A DNA stretch of 64,000 nucleotides from Heloderma charlesbogerti. Its lineage: Eukaryota > Chordata > Lepidosauria > Squamata > Helodermatidae. The DNA lies in assembly GCA_026122225.1 (NCBI GenBank), contig JANEZZ010000793.1, positions 1,922,001 through 1,986,000 of the forward strand, read 5' to 3'. Shown in pieces: positions 53,755 to 64,000 of this stretch. Position 1 is the stretch's first letter; each line of letters begins with the position of its first letter. The notes under the pieces were generated by a model. The model was given only the letters and a program-made list of their open reading frames with translations, did not search any database and was not told the origin of the DNA. Made by a program: the position numbers and the translations under genes.

Positions 53755-55250
53755 AACTTGGGATCATCCAATGAAATATATTTATTATTTAATGTTTTTT
53801 TAACGGCCTTTTAGGACTGTAATCTTCCCAAGGCAGCTTGCAATAGAGAACACAGAGTTCACCTCCAATAGAATAAGTTCATAAAACCATACACTGATTT
53901 TAAACAAATTTAAGAGTGAGCTAGTTAGTCAAATCAAAAATTTAAATAATAAAAGCAGCCTATCTATAATAAAAAAACAGAATATATCATAAAAAGTTTC
54001 ACTTAAAAGCCAAAAGAAACAAGTTCTAAAACCCTCTTAAAAGCAACAGGCAGTGCCAGCGGTATATCTCTTGGGTGGGAATGCCACAGGTCTGGGAGCA
54101 TGACTTAGAAGGCCGTATTTCTAGGGCCTGGCTTGCCAACTTTACAGATTTTAATGGTGGGACAGCAAGTAGTGTCTCCTTAAAATAACTTGGATCCAAA
54201 TTGTATAGGGCTTCAAAGGTCAAAACCAGTGCTTTGAATTAGGCCTGGAAACACACGGTCAATGAGCGTAGCTGGTATAGAATTGGTGTAACATGATCTG
54301 TCCATATAGCCCCAGCAAGGACTTGAGCGCTGACGTGTTGCACCACCTGAAGTTTCTGAGTTCTCTTCAAAGGCAGCCCTGCATAGAGTGCATTACAGTA
54401 GTCTAGTCTGGATACTACTAATTCATGCATTCCTGAGGCTAGGTACATTTTCCCTAGACAGAGTTGCAGCTGATATACCAACTGAGGTTGGTAAAAGGCA
54501 CTCCTGGCTACTGCTGCCATCTGTGCTTCCACAGATAACGTCAAGCCCAGAAGCGCTACTACCCCCAAGCTACACACTTGGTCCTTCGGGGAGAGTGGTG
54601 CAACACTGTCCATGCCGCTTGAATCCCTATATCCAGACCACCAGCAGTATCTAACTGTGTCATTCTGTTAGTGCAAATGACATTGCACTACTGGAAACTA
54701 GGTTCTGAACTGTGTGCAAAAGGAGAATCCAAACAAAGTTACGTTTGCACAAAGGTTAAGCAACTGGTTGCTTGATGGAAAGATTTGGTGGAGCTCTGCT
54801 TGCATTATTTGGGCATGTGAAATGACACCATTGGATACAGCCCATCACTTCCATCTTGTCTGGATTACGCTTCAGTTTGTTTGCCTCCATCCATCCTAAA
54901 ACCATTTCCAAGCATCTGTTCAGGAGTCCTATAGCCTCCCTGAGAGCACTAGGTAGAAAACAGGGGGAGAGCTGGGTAAACAACAGCCCAGACTTGTGGA
55001 AGACTTCTCCCAGTGGTTTCATGTAGATGTTAAAATAGCAAGGGAGACAAGTTGGAAGCTTTGGTACCCACAGGCCAAAGGCCGTGGAGCAGAACAGAGG
55101 TTCCCCAGCATCACCTTTCAAAACTGACTTGCCAGGAAGGATTGGAGCCATGGTAATGCTGTGCCCCCCAAACCCAACCCAGCCAGGCAATCTGGAAGGA
55201 TATGAAGGTTGATGGTATTGAAAGCTGCTCAGAGGTCCAGAAAAACTATC
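53755..55250 (-). repeat. L2-like LINE, 3' half, with a nested MITE
   Basis: Two minus-strand frames read as the reverse transcriptase: 55190-54756 (CYFNIYMKPLGEVFHKSG, NKLKRNPDKMEV) and 54613-54239 (VARSAFYQPQLVYQLQLC, LVVSRLDYCNALYAGLPL). A MITE at about 54642-54843 sits between them. The 3' end is reached near 53760 with a TTTATTATTTAATG tail. Confidence 0.8.
54642..54843. mobile_element. Palindromic MITE, TIR GGGCTGTATCCAA, in L2
   Basis: Right end TTGGATACAGCCC at 54831-54843. The left end near 54642 (GCAGTATCTAACTGTGTCATT) aligns with the complement of the right (CTGTATCCAATGGTGTCATT). Related to copies at 7000, 13108 and 25461. Confidence 0.6.
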
Positions 55251-55429
55251 AGGGTCTCTGTGCGTGTATCGTTTTCTAACTCATATTTTTGTTTTTACAT
55301 GATCGTTTAGGTTAACCTGCCTTGGTGGCCCATGATCTGGAAATATGCAATAGAAATGTTTCTAACAAGAAACATGCTATATTTGTGTGTGTGTATTGTA
55401 TACAATGTACACACAAACACACTTCATTT
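55251..55429. other. Nothing recognised; (GT)-rich palindrome at 55385-55425
   Basis: TTTGTGTGTGTGTATTG ... ACACACAAACACACTTC, a near-mirror hairpin. Confidence 0.45.
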
Positions 55430-55560
55430 TCATTTATTACGTTTCTATACTACCCAATAGCCAAAGCACTCTGGGTGGTTTAGAGAGATTAAAACCCTTA
55501 AAAATACAATGTTTTGCATAACATAAAAACAGTGTACATACACATATAAACAGGCAGCAT
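55430..55560 (-). repeat. L2-like 3' tail
   Basis: ATTTCTATACTACCCAATAGCC then ACTCTGGGTGGTTTAGAG. Confidence 0.5.
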
Positions 55561-55614
55561 GTGCGCCCGCCCGCCTGCCCGCCCAAACAATTTTAACAAC
55601 CAACAATAAGAAAT

Positions 55615-55676
55615 CATAGAATCATAGAATAGTAGGGTTGGAAGGGGCCTACAAGGCCATCGAGTCCAACCCCCTC
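55615..55676 (-). repeat. CR1 LINE 3' tail
   Basis: ATCATAGAATCATAGAATAG then TAGGGTTGGAAGGGGCC and ATCGAGTCCAACC is the reversed CR1 terminus. Confidence 0.75.
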
Positions 55677-55784
55677 ATGACCTGATTAAGAAACCTTATC
55701 ATTAATTAAATTAATGATAAGGTTTATTAAATTAAATCTCATGACCTGATTAAATCTCATGACCTGATTAAGAAACCTTATCAT
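55674..55784. repeat. Local rearrangement: repeats and 35-bp palindrome
   Basis: CTCATGACCTGATTAAG ... CCTTATCAT occurs at 55674-55702 and again at 55756-55784 (29 bases each), with a 16-base partial copy at 55738-55753. A palindrome (arms AAACCTTATCATT and AATGATAAGGTTT) occupies 55691-55725. Confidence 0.85.
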
Positions 55785-56013
55785 ATGCTGCCAAATGCCT
55801 GAGACTAGAGGAAGGTCTTAACCTGGCACTGAAAGGATAACAATGTTGGTGTCAGGCGGGCCTCACTGGAGAGTTCATTCCATAATTGGGGGGCCACCAC
55901 CGAGAAGGCCCACCCCCTTGTTGCCACCTTCCAAGCCTCCCTTGGAGGAGGCACCTGGAGGAGGGACTTAGAAGATAAACATAGTGTACACATACAGATG
56001 CATGCTGTATACC
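55785..56013 (-). repeat. L2-like LINE 3' portion
   Basis: Reversed: GCTGCCAAATGCCTGAG, AGGTCTTAACCTGGCAC, GGGCCACCACCGAGAAGGCC, GGAGGAGGCACCTGGAGG. The 100-aa minus frame 56107-55805 includes FSVVAPQLWNELSSEARL, an L2 ORF2 end. Confidence 0.65.
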
Positions 56014-56138
56014 AGCCTTCCCCAGCCTGGTGCCCTCCAGATGTTTTCAACCACAACTCCCAGCATTCCAGCCCATTGATCATGCTGGGGCCGATGGAAA
56101 TTGTCATCTGGGGGACACCAGGTTGGAGAAAGCTGGTG
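56014..56138. mobile_element. Palindromic MITE, CTGGTGCCCTCC family
   Basis: CCTTCCCCAGCCTGGTGCCC ... ACACCAGGTTGGAGAAAGC. Mirrored arms. Confidence 0.7.
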
Positions 56139-57144
56139 AGGGCAGAAGCTGAAATGTTTAGCTCAAAATAGATTTTTCAAACTACTCTGTTGTTAGCCTT
56201 CCTATCTTTCATATATACGGTTGCTTTCTCTCCTCCTACCCCCTTATTTCCCAAAATATGTTAAAGAATGTAAGCACTTTTTAAAACTGCCCAACATTTG
56301 AAACTTCAAGATATGGGTATTTAAAAGATGCACACTTTGCACTTAATGGGAAGGGTGGGGATGGGGAGATAAATAGTTTTTGTTCTGAAAACCTGAACTT
56401 AGCTAAAAGAAATTGATGAGGGATTTTTTTTTAATCTTTTGTTTTCTGAAGTGAGCCCAGTATAAATAAATTTTATCCAATAACCATTGCCCGTGGAAAG
56501 GGAAACCTAAGCTAATTTTACATCCCTTGGAACCAATGTGAATTGTACAGAATTATCAAGTTTTGAAAGGTATTCATTGCTGCCTTTTGGCTTGGCAGAA
56601 TTTTTTACCACAAATGGTATTTGTGCTCCATATGTGCCTGTGTGTGACTGTGTGTGCACGCGCGTGCTCCTCTCTCTCTCTGTGTATATATCTATATATC
56701 TACAGTATATATATATTTGCAGAACCAGTAGTTGATTGTGCTTAGGTACATGGGGAAAAGAAGATATTAAAATCCTATGTAATAGTATTCAGGGAAGGGG
56801 GATGACTATGCCTTGGTGCTGAAATTGTCACATGCCTGCAGTTTTGGCCAGGGATGGGGTGGGGCAGAAAATATGAGCAATTATGCCAAATTGGGAGAAA
56901 ATTATTCCCTGGGGGAATGTGAGTGGACGTCTGCTTAATCGACAGGGTTTTTCCTCACCCCCCCCCCCGCAGCCTTCCCAGTCTGCGCCAGAGGGTCCCC
57001 TAACCCACTGTAACAGATTTGAGGGCACAGGGGTGCTGTAGCAGGGAGAGAAAACTTGATCCCTCATCAGTGTCCATTCCACTGGTGGAAGGACCCCATT
57101 GAATACAACTCCTGGATTTTGCTTTTTCAATAAGAAACATAGAA
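56139..57144. other. Nothing recognised
   Basis: Contains simple-sequence runs at 56660-56715 (TCTCTC, TATATATC) and C-run at 56960-56970. Confidence 0.4.
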
Positions 57145-57380
57145 TGGTGCATTCATACAGAGTCAGACCATTGGTCTATAGAGCTCAGTATTGTCTGGCC
57201 TGGCAGCAGTCCTCCAGAGTTTTAGGCCAGATTCTCTCCCAGCCCTACTTAGAGTTAGCAGGGATTATTATTAATGAAATAATAATAATAATAATGTATT
57301 TATCTTCCGCTCTTCTAAAAGTATCCCGAGCAGGGATTGAACCTGGGGAAAGCATGTGCTGTGCCACTGAAGAAACAGGT
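57145..57380 (-). mobile_element. tRNA-derived SINE, second family, copy 3, with 62-bp insert
   Basis: ACAGAGTCAGACCATTGGTC, CTCAGTATTGTCTGGCC, CCTCCAGAGTTTTAGGCC, then TTGAACCTGGGGAAAGC at the far end. A short element of 62 bp at 57267-57328 is inserted, flanked by AGCAGGGATT on both sides (57257-57266, 57329-57338). Confidence 0.8.
57267..57328 (-). mobile_element. 62-bp truncated retroposon with 10-bp TSD
   Basis: Starts (reversed) with an (ATT)n tail, then a TGTATTTATCTTCCGCTC end. The exact 10-bp duplication AGCAGGGATT frames it. Confidence 0.8.
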
Positions 57381-57783
57381 GGGCTATAAATGAAGTAAAT
57401 GGACTTCCTTGGAGAAAAGAGTTCCCAGGATGGAATCTGGCGTATTTGTCTTGGTAGCGAGGTCCGTTGAGTGTGTGAACAAGGTGTGTGAACCTTGAAC
57501 ACCCTGCTCTGTGCTCCCATATTTCTAAAGTGTCAAAAGAGGGTATTGTGTGGGCCAAGGCCTCCGTTGCTGATCTGAGCTAGTGAATGATGTTAGCTTG
57601 AAATTGTTGCCTGAAGCAGGATGCTTTAAGGATTTTTTTTTAAAAAATAAAGTCAACATGCATGTACAGCAGGGGGAACAGATCACTAAAACAGCAAATA
57701 ATTTTTCATTGCTATCCAGAAATCGCACCTGCAATCCCCTGTAAGGAAATAAAGCAGATCATGGAAAATAAGTTGGATCAGTT
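57381..57783. other. Nothing recognised
   Basis: Presumed intron. Confidence 0.35.
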
Positions 57784-57920
57784 TCCCAACCCTGGTGCCT
57801 CCAGATGGCTGGGACTGCCAGCTCCCATCATCCCCAGCTAGCAAAGCATTAGCTGTGCTGGCTGGAGATGATAGGGCTTGTAATCAAACATATCTGGAGG
57901 CACCAGGTTGTGGAATGCTG
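57784..57920. mobile_element. Palindromic MITE, CTGGTGCCCTCC family
   Basis: CAACCCTGGTGCCTCCAGATGG to CATATCTGGAGGCACCAGG, strongly hairpin-forming. Confidence 0.75.
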
Positions 57921-58409
57921 GATTGTCTTCCTCTTCCTCCTCCTCCTCCCTAACCATTCAGTCCCATCCCCTCCTCTTAATATTCGGCCATGCTTCATGT
58001 TTAATAGCTGCATTAGTGCCATATCTTAACAATCCTTGGATATTTAAGAGAGGCAGATACTGTAAGGCTCCTCTCCCCTGATGCGAGCCAGGGTGGGGTT
58101 CTGAATACAGGGCTGGAATCAGCTTTAGCCATGCTTAAAGCATACCTATTGAAATCAGTGGACTTATGTTGGATCTCCTTGACTTCATTTGGTCCACTCT
58201 AAGCATAGATAAGTCTGGATCCAACCGCAAGTGTTTGATAAAGGCTGGAGAAACCTGGGACCAGTTCTTCCTCTGAGCCATCAGTTTCAATTTACATACG
58301 GGCCGTGTGAATGTTGTGCTTGTGTAAATGTAATGTCCAAATTGGCTCTGAGGGTCTTTTGGAAACAACACAGGACTGTTTTCTTCTTGGGCTAGCACTT
58401 AGGCAGAAG
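57921..58409. other. Nothing recognised
   Basis: Presumed intron. The block at 58135-58215 (ACCTATTGAAATCAGTGG) shows the kind of sequence common in other short non-autonomous elements but lacks visible ends. Confidence 0.35.
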
Positions 58410-58530
58410 TGGGGAACCTGTGGCCCTCCAGATGCCGTTGGGCTACAATTCCCATCAACCCCAGCCAGCATGGCCAGTTGCCAGGCACGGTGGGAGTTAT
58501 AGTCCAAAAATCTGGAAGGCCAGATTTTCC
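58410..58530. mobile_element. Palindromic MITE, CTGGTGCCCTCC family
   Basis: GGGAACCTGTGGCCCTCCAG to AAATCTGGAAGGCCAGATT, mirrored around GGCCAGTTGCCAGGC. Confidence 0.7.
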
Positions 58531-59854
58531 CCTGACTCAGATGCTTTGGATGAGATGGCCTTCCATAATTTTTTTTAAAAAATTAAATGTTACCTGATTC
58601 CAAGGATAGTTCAGGCCCAAATCTAAAAACTACAATCCTGTTCAAAGTCCCTTGGGAGTAATTGCCACAGAACGTGGCAGACTTTGATCTGAACAAACGT
58701 GCCTAGAGTTGGGCATGTAAGCCAAACCTCATGCTTTAAATGAGCGCACTTATTCAAAACTTCTTTTCAGTGAGATGAGAGATTCAGATAATTCCCACTC
58801 TGGCCAGTGGCCCCATTTTATATCAGAACAGCAATCTTTGTGAGATTGCATGCATAAAATGTGGCCAGCTAGCTTGGATCACTTGGAATCCTGAGTTGGC
58901 TGTATTAGAACTGCACCTGTGAAGTCTGGACAGTTTTTGTCTGATTTTGATGACTCTAATCTCTTTCTGCTTTGGAGAATTACTTTCCCCAACTCCACTT
59001 CCTAGTTTCATTTGGCTTCCTGCCAGACTCTTCTTTGCATTGGTTTATTATCTAAGGTCAACATGAGAGAAATGCTGTCAGAAGCTGTGGATTAGCTTTA
59101 CATGCTGATGCAGAGAAAACCCGTTACTTGAGCACTGTTGGTTCTTTTACTTGGTCTACATACAAAAAGCCAAGGAATGAACCTCGTGGTCATATCTTGG
59201 TCAAACTGATTGGCAGTGGGTTGAAAGCAAATAAGCTTTTCAACACACCATACACAATTAATTTACAGAATTCACTGCCATAAGATGTCATTGGTTTCTA
59301 GCCTTCCTGAACAAGTTCTCTGATTCCCCTCTGATGCTACAAAACACGATGGATATAGAGCTTTCACAAACTAGGAAAAAATATCTCCCTAATACATTGT
59401 ACACCACAGAAGCCAAAGAAGTAGCTGTGATTCTCCGTTGAATTAAGCCCCATTTAATTAAGCCCCGTTTGATTATTCAACATTTAACTTAAACCACCAT
59501 GTGATTATGCAGGATTTTATCTCTTCAGTCCGTTTTTTTAACTCCCTCTCTTCCCAGTCATTTTGCTCTGTGAAATAGGAGAAAATTGCAACGTAATTGC
59601 GGAGTTATTTTCTGCTATGGAAATTTCCGTGCTTCCTGGCAGCTTAGTAATGCTAAACACCACACTTGCTTTTCCCTGTTTATAATACATTTTCTTTCTG
59701 TTATTCCCACCCCCCCTTGGCTGATTTGCTTTTTAAAAAGTTTCTATACCCCCCCTTTTATGGGGCTTGTTTCAAACCTCACTTGAAATCTATAGATATG
59801 CTTCTGATTTCTATTGATTTTTCAGCAGACTTTGCCTTGTTTACTTTATTTATG
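58531..59854. other. Nothing recognised
   Basis: Presumed intron; no recognised repeats. Confidence 0.4.
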
Positions 59855-59930
59855 AGGTTGTAATACCACCCATCAGCAAGGTCCTCTGGGTGGTTTACAA
59901 AATGGTCACATTTAATATTGAAGGGGGAAA
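59855..59930 (-). repeat. L2-like 3' tail fragment
   Basis: ATGAGGTTGTAATACCACCC, CCTCTGGGTGGTTTACAAAATGG. Confidence 0.45.
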
Positions 59931-60544
59931 TTCCTCAAAATTAGGGGATTTTTAAAAAGAGGTTGAAAGGGAGAGTCAGGGGGATAAAATCTCTCCAGGA
60001 CTCCTGGAGAGGTTATTTAAAGCCATAATAATAGAAGCTCAGAAAAACATACATCATAGATTAGGCAGAGTACAAATTAGTTAAAGAAGATGCCAAGTGT
60101 GGTTAACCAGCAAGAGCTAAAGCAGGCAAAAAGGCATGCTTTGAAAAGGAGTCCAAGCTGTAAAATACGTTAAGTTGATAACAAGGCACGTGAGAAAAGA
60201 GTTCGAGGCACATCTTCCCCAAACATTAAAACTATAAACATGTCTTCCTTAAATGCATTGAAAGCAGGGAAAATGGCCAAGAAGGTCGCTGGCTTTAGAT
60301 GACACAAAATGTGAGAGGATTTTGAGAGAATGAAATGAATGTTTGGCACCAGTTTCCAGTGTTTTGCGTTGGTTCAGGTTAGGGTAACGGATTCAGATGA
60401 GTTTGGATTTCTATGAATCCAACCTGCGCATTCTCCAGCTTTTTCCAAGTCACGCGGTTTCTGTGGATTTGCAGACTATTTTGTAAGCATTGGGGGTGGG
60501 GGATTTGCCCAAATTTGCACTTGCGCTAATGCAATGCAACTTTC
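59931..60544. other. Nothing recognised
   Basis: Presumed intron. Confidence 0.35.
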
Positions 60545-61610
60545 TAGCAGTTATACCTAGGCTTCAACAAAAGCAGACCAGATATCCAAATAGGTATCCA
60601 TTTGAAGGTAGCATCTATATGCCTCCCATTCAAATGCTGAAAGCGTTGCACGGTCCTCAATCCCTTGCATTATGGGAGGTGAGTGTTTATCCTTCCAGTG
60701 TGGTAATACCAGTCTTTTAGCTGATTTCCATGGAGCAGGTAAATAATTCAAAAGAACATGTATATCAGTGAATATTAAAGACTGTTCCAGTACAAAAATT
60801 ATCCATACCTCCTCCCCAAAAGAAGCAACACTGGACATTGCCAAAACATATGTTTAAAAGAAGCATTTACTGCATTGTACCACCAGCAATTAGCGGAATT
60901 AGACAGTCCCTTATTAAAGAGGCGTTGTGGTGACCAGTAGAAATGAAACAAATGCTTTTGCTGAATAAGATGCAGCCTAAGATCCATAGACATGGCAGAT
61001 ATAGACACCAAACTGATGATCCACTGATTAGGCGGAATGGGACAATCCAATTCCCGATTCCATTGCTGCTTAAAACCCTGTACATCATATTTATTCACCA
61101 ATAACAATAATTTATAGACATGGAATGTGGGTCACTTTGCCTGACCAGCCTCAGTAAGTGCTTCCAATAATGATGGACTCTGATGCTGTAAAAGCAGCCG
61201 GGCCAAACCTCAATACTAACAAATGCTGCAATTGCAAGTATTGCCATTCAGTCATAATTGGCAAGTCATATTTGGCACACAGGATAGAAAATATCAAGAA
61301 ATCATCATTGGAACCCACCAGATGATCCAAAGTAAAAATCGCCTTATCTGCCCTCATCCGCCGCAAAAACAATTTCTTACAAGTTTTTAAATCTGAGTCC
61401 CACAGAGTTAATTTAGCATGCAAAAATGGATCAAAGTGTAATTGACATGATACTATGTGCCACACATCTCTAACTGTAGAAACTGTTAGAGGAACCCTAT
61501 GCATTCTTGTATGTCTAGAACCTAATGCCATCCATTTAGAGAGAGGAACAAGACTGGAAAATTCCAAAACTGACCGAGGCAAGATGAGAAATCTGGTAGA
61601 CATATTTATG
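60545..61610 (-). mobile_element. L1-like LINE, ORF2 C-terminal remnant
   Basis: Three overlapping minus-strand frames run in order. 61603-61151 reads LPRSVLEFSSLVPLSKWM, then the ...LRRMRADKAIFTLDHLVGS stretch. 61107-60799 has NKGLSNSANCWWYNAVN, SFKHMFWQCPVLLLLGRRY, a cysteine- and histidine-bearing stretch typical of L1 ORF2 C-termini. 60844-60557 ends LQMDTYLDIWSAFVEA. The frames differ (low coordinate modulo 3 is 2, 1, 2), so at least two frameshifts lie between them. Old and inactive. Confidence 0.75.
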
Positions 61611-62853
61611 GATTTTCATAAGGCTTTTGGCAAAGTTGCTCATTTGGAGAAAAGTCCAGTTTATGCTAATGATTACACCTGGTCATTGAGACTGGCTTAG
61701 GTCTGCCCTACTTTTTCTGCCTAGTGATTAAGGGGCTTGAATTAATGGGCTTGAATTGAAGACGACATGAATCACAAGGACTGATTGGTAAGTCAGAGCA
61801 TGGTAAGGATGCTCTGAGCAATTATTGGAAGGAGGGAAGGGAATATCTCCTTCTGTCTAGGTCTTCTCTGACAGTACCACTTCTGGTGGAGCAAATAGTA
61901 TGCTTGTCCCCCACCCCCAAAGAAAAGCTCTGTGCTTTGGGGAAAGCCCGCACACCGGGGAAGGCTAGATTACAAGCCAGTGTAGGGAGCGTAGGGAGTC
62001 ATTTGGGAATGAGGATCATTCAAACATGCATCCTCAGGGCCTCTAATCACAAATGTTGCATTTAAAACATGTATGTCTTCCCTGAATTTGTTCTCCAAGT
62101 TCAGTGGCTTGCATCAATGCTCCTCCCCTAGGCATGGTATGTTTGCTGATTTCTCCCCCCCCACTGAAGCCCCTTGTCCTCCCCAAAAGCCTGCTCGGGG
62201 GGGGGGTCTCCCAGTGTTTTGGAGGAGCTTGTTGTGGTGTGTGTGTGTGTGTGTGTGTGCAGAATGCAGAAGAAGGGAGTACAGAAAGGCCCTTGAATGA
62301 GGAGAGGCCGCCTTTGCCCCATGCTCGATCCTAGCCACTATTCTGCACCTGCTTCATTGGGATTTGGTGTGCTAATCCTACGCATAATCATTTAATTACA
62401 AGTCTCCAAAATCAAGATCGCTAATCCTGCCCCCCACGCCCATATTCTGAAAAGGAAAGGGAAATTGTGACCAAGTTAGCAACTTTGACTTAATTTGCTC
62501 TTCAAAATTGTGAGTCCTGCTATACCCCAAATCTTCACTGCAACTTTGTTTTGACAGATGGTTTATCTGTGTTCATATGTGCTGGGGAGGGCCTTAAATT
62601 TGATTGCTTTGGCAAGTCCAGTAAAATGGTGGTCACTGACTTGGCAATGGATGGATAACTACCAAGCAAATAAAATGTTCAGTTGGTGACTTTCTGCCTA
62701 CACCACCTATTTTCTTGTCAGAAGACACTCGGGAGGTGAATAATTGCCTGATGCATTTTGAAGGCTGGAGAACTAGTGCTAATTTCCACATCTGTGACTC
62801 ATTGAAATGACATCTTTTTTCCCCCTGCTGATGTATAAACTGAACCTTGGTAC
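61611..62853. other. Nothing recognised; (GT)n at 62237-62259
   Basis: Presumed intron with a GT microsatellite and short C/G-runs at 62154-62162 and 62198-62206. Confidence 0.4.
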
Positions 62854-63391
62854 TGTCAGGAGCGCCCTAGCAGCCTCTTTCAGTACACTCCAATAGCCAA
62901 CTCAAGACACAGATGAAAGGATTCTTTTCAAGGCTTTAATCCTTTTACAACTTAATGACTCTTTCGGATGCTAATCACCAGTGACTAAGCAATGAACAGT
63001 GGAGTAGCCTATGCTCCGGGTAGGCAGTTGGTCCCTGTTGGAAGGAGAATCACTTGAAGACCCTGAGCTTAGGGGCTAGGGAGAGATCCTCCCTCTTTCC
63101 CTTGGGTCCACGGGACACGGCCGTTGCCTGCACGCCAAACGGGCTCTATGCCTCCTTTCCGCGCCCTCCATTGCTCGTCACTCCCTGCATCTGTGTCGAG
63201 CGTCTAGCAAGCCCCCCTCCTGCACTTTCTCACTGCCAGGGTCACTGTCTATCTCAGGAATGCTGGCAGAAGGAATCTCTGCCAGCTGCTGTGCCTGTGA
63301 GGGATGAGCGAGCTCCTCTCCCATGGATTGCTGATCCTCCTCAGAATCAGAACTGCTCTGGGGTTCTATCGGCTCAGTTTCCACCCTGACA
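62854..63391 (-). mobile_element. Solo LTR, 538 bp, TSD GGTAC
   Basis: Begins TGTCAGGAGCGCC and ends TTTCCACCCTGACA (TG..CA ends inside a short inverted repeat). Flanked by GGTAC at 62849-62853 and 63392-63396. On the minus strand it has an ATTAAAG polyadenylation-like signal near 62935, so that strand is likely its sense. No internal region or coding part follows, which marks it as a solo LTR. The class (Ty3/gypsy or endogenous retrovirus) cannot be decided from the LTR alone. Confidence 0.85.
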
Positions 63392-63588
63392 GGTACTATG
63401 AAATGCATCTACCTCCACACCGCTCCTCCTCCTCCTCCCTCTCTCTCTTTCTCTCTCTCTCTGTGTGTGTGTCCTCTGGAGTTGATGGGGAATTCACAGC
63501 TCATTTCCAAAACTCTGGACACCAAAGGCAATTTTAATGGAAGAAGCACATTCTATTGTACTTCTAGTGGCCTGATGACTTTACTCCA
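63392..63588. other. Nothing recognised
   Basis: CT- and GT-rich simple sequence at 63425-63473. Confidence 0.4.
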
Positions 63589-63640
63589 GCCCAGGCTTTC
63601 CCAACATGGTGCCCTCCAGATGTCTGGTGGGATAAAGTGG
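63589..63640. mobile_element. Half of a palindromic MITE (CTGGTGCCCTCC family)
   Basis: GCTTTCCCAACATGGTGCCC then TCCAGATGTCTGGTGG; the mirrored half is missing. Confidence 0.45.
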
Positions 63641-64000
63641 CACAAGGCATCCCTTGTGTGTCTTAATCCCGAAGCTTCAGTGTTGAATTTTCTGGGCCTG
63701 TTCCATGGATGCATGAGCAGCATCCCACAGCAAAAGAGCTTGAGGCTCTACGAGCATTCAAATTGGACATCTCCGAAGGCTTTCTTAAAACATTCAACGT
63801 GAATATTTTCAAAACAAAAACAAAAATCTTGGTGGTCCTTAGAGAGTTACCTGCTGCATCTGCCTCCATCTTCCCCCTACCCCCTCCAAGAACCAAAGAC
63901 TTGCCTGAGGTAGATCAGGACAGGGGAAGATGGTAGATGCTCCCCAGGCCCTCGCAAGGGCACCCTTTCCTGCCAGGACTAACACCTTTGCAGTCTCCAG
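63641..64000. other. Nothing recognised
   Basis: Presumed intron to the window's end. Confidence 0.35.

Larger units (their letters stand above)
19397..64000 (+). other. SLC36A4: Presumed SLC36A4 intron, at least 44.6 kb
   Basis: A perfect GTAAGT donor opens this region in phase 1. Reading on, I saw no open stretch resembling the next transporter segment (a ...ILIPRLDIVIS-like helix), so the acceptor probably lies beyond 64000. The region is almost wholly repeats and unrecognised sequence, described piece by piece below. Confidence 0.6.

Noticed and set aside
62073..62338. Several overlapping open frames rich in cysteine.
   Set aside because: The cysteines come from the (GT)n microsatellite; no protein signal.
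63178..63408. 76-aa minus-strand open frame rich in acidic residues (SSDSEEDQQSMGEE).
   Set aside because: It lies inside the solo LTR, which normally has no gene; it is not supported as coding.

Overview
The window looks like an intronic stretch of a squamate reptile (lizard or snake) genome. Three intact exons on the + strand (3050-3148, 14176-14345, 19227-19396) encode a continuous 146-codon stretch of a proton-coupled amino acid transporter of the SLC36 family, closest to SLC36A4. Their splice phases fit each other and all three donors are GTAAGT. No other host gene was found. The squamate call rests on repeat content: BovB (RTE) LINEs with a long open reverse transcriptase, CR1 LINEs with ATTCTATG-type tails, L2-like LINEs, tRNA-derived SINEs of the kind common in squamates, and many hAT-like and short GGG..CCC palindromic MITEs.

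Layout. 1-3049: upstream intron with nested L2/CR1/MITE/SINE insertions. 3050-3148: exon. 3149-14175: 11.0 kb intron holding a MITE-like element, an internally deleted BovB and a 26-copy, 104-bp satellite (10041-12730) that seems to have grown from the tail of a SINE. 14176-14345: exon. 14346-19226: 4.9 kb intron rich in CR1. 19227-19396: exon. 19397-64000: at least 44.6 kb that should be the next intron, since I found no sequence for the following exon. It holds an L2 element split by a 921-bp hAT-type foldback element with an exact 8-bp target duplication, two long BovB copies, a Tc1-like transposase fragment, a 5S-rRNA-derived sequence, a 115/116-bp minisatellite (52011-53400), an L1-like ORF2 end and a solo LTR.

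The only host coding content is the SLC36A4 fragment; everything else is repeat sequence or intron in which I see nothing. I did not find a convincing new gene system. The most noteworthy items are the 104-bp satellite, which packs about 50 AP-1-type sites into 2.7 kb; the 921-bp foldback hAT; the internally deleted BovB copies; and several small templated-repair scars. Boundaries of repeats are read by eye and are approximate unless a target-site duplication is given.
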